Source: Bradyrhizobium sp. BR13661
Lineage (GTDB): Bacteria; Pseudomonadota; Alphaproteobacteria; Rhizobiales; Xanthobacteraceae
Length of the DNA: 64,000 bases
Reading direction: 5' to 3'
Assembly: GCF_029892425.1 (NCBI RefSeq)
Contig: NZ_JARXWB010000035.1
Coordinates: 1-64,000 of the forward strand
The position numbers and the translations under genes are program-made. Below are positions 63,778-64,000 of this stretch, one piece after another. Under the pieces are notes generated by a model. The model saw only the letters and a list, made by a program, of their open reading frames with translations, did not search any database and had not been told where the DNA came from. Position 1 is the first letter of the stretch, and the number at the start of each line of letters is the position of its first letter.

Positions 63778-64000
63778 CTAGTGGGTGCTGGCCGAGGGAG
63801 AGCGCAGATGCGCGAGCATCAGATGGCTCGTTGCCGACAAGCCAGCAGGATCCCTTGTAACCAGCACCAGCTCGCGATCGGCCCAATCGTCGCGCAGCGG
63901 AATGGCTGCCAGATCCATGCCCTGGCTCAGCACCTCGAACGCGCGATCCGGAATGAGGCCAATGCCCATGCCTGCCTGGACCATGCGGCAAACCGCATCG
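63778..64000 (-). CDS. LysR-type regulator, partial (C-terminal end)
   Basis: Only the end is in the window: DAVCRMVQAGMGIGLIPDRA, FEVLSQGMDLAAIPLRDDWA, DRELVLVTRDPAGLSATSHL, MLAHLRSP. This is the last part of the LysR effector domain and resembles the other LysR in the window (GVGIVP, RRELVMGVRD). The rest lies beyond 64,000. Likely regulator of the CoA-transferase/lyase/MFS genes that follow on the same strand. Confidence 0.85.
   Translation of the reverse strand, partial: DAVCRMVQAGMGIGLIPDRAFEVLSQGMDLAAIPLRDDWADRELVLVTRDPAGLSATSHLMLAHLRSPSASTH

Noticed and set aside
1..64000. CRISPR arrays, rRNA genes, intact tRNA genes
   Set aside because: I saw no regularly spaced repeats, no rRNA sequence and no complete tRNA; only the 43-nt tRNA-Gly fragment.

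Overview
The window looks like chromosomal DNA of a Bradyrhizobium-type alphaproteobacterium. The pckA product and several small hypothetical proteins resemble, from memory, Bradyrhizobium families, and the style fits: high-GC backbone, IS3/IS5/IS66/IS256/IS630 traffic, Tat-type solute-binding proteins. No database was searched, so the genus is an inference.

Region 1 (about 1-42,300) reads as an old, eroding genomic island. Gene density is low. Base composition looks lower in GC than the rest, apart from pckA and a few islets. Fragments of IS256, IS630, IS5 and IS66 elements, a broken adenylate/guanylate cyclase and an integrase scrap are interspersed with many very small genes. One IS3-family element (27,878-29,136) is intact and appears to have landed in a small hypothetical gene. 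pckA (10,070-11,686) is the only intact housekeeping enzyme here. The distinctive content is a set of repeated small-protein families: tryptophan-rich membrane miniproteins with an MLGW-type motif; 23-28-residue membrane peptides ending in AH..DA; a 30-31-residue micropeptide present twice with almost only synonymous differences; a coiled-coil family with an HRR motif (two intact, two frameshifted); Myb/SANT-like helix-turn-helix miniproteins (four intact, one frameshifted); and a two-member 'FVGV...RFGK.DR' family. The region appears to end at a 43-nt fragment of the 3' half of a tRNA-Gly gene (42,272-42,314), the usual footprint of tRNA-targeted integration.

Region 2 (42,488 to the end) is dense, high-GC catabolic and transport DNA. 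It begins with an exported alpha/beta hydrolase and an exported beta-lactamase-fold serine hydrolase. A minus-strand run follows: a LysR regulator, then leuC-, leuD- and leuB-like genes joined by short gaps and 4-nt overlaps to a complete sulfonate/nitrate/pyrimidine-precursor-type ABC importer. This suggests uptake and hydratase/dehydrogenase processing of a malate-like acid. Next is a LacI-controlled locus: an unusually long ADP-ribosylglycohydrolase-family protein beside the regulator, with a divergent sugar-type ABC importer (binding protein and two permeases, no ATPase). An IS5-family element (59,311-60,131) sits directly after the second permease. The window closes with an MFS carboxylate transporter, an HMG-CoA-lyase-family enzyme, a class III CoA-transferase and the end of a second LysR regulator. 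These look like a CoA-activation and C-C lyase module for a branched dicarboxylate.
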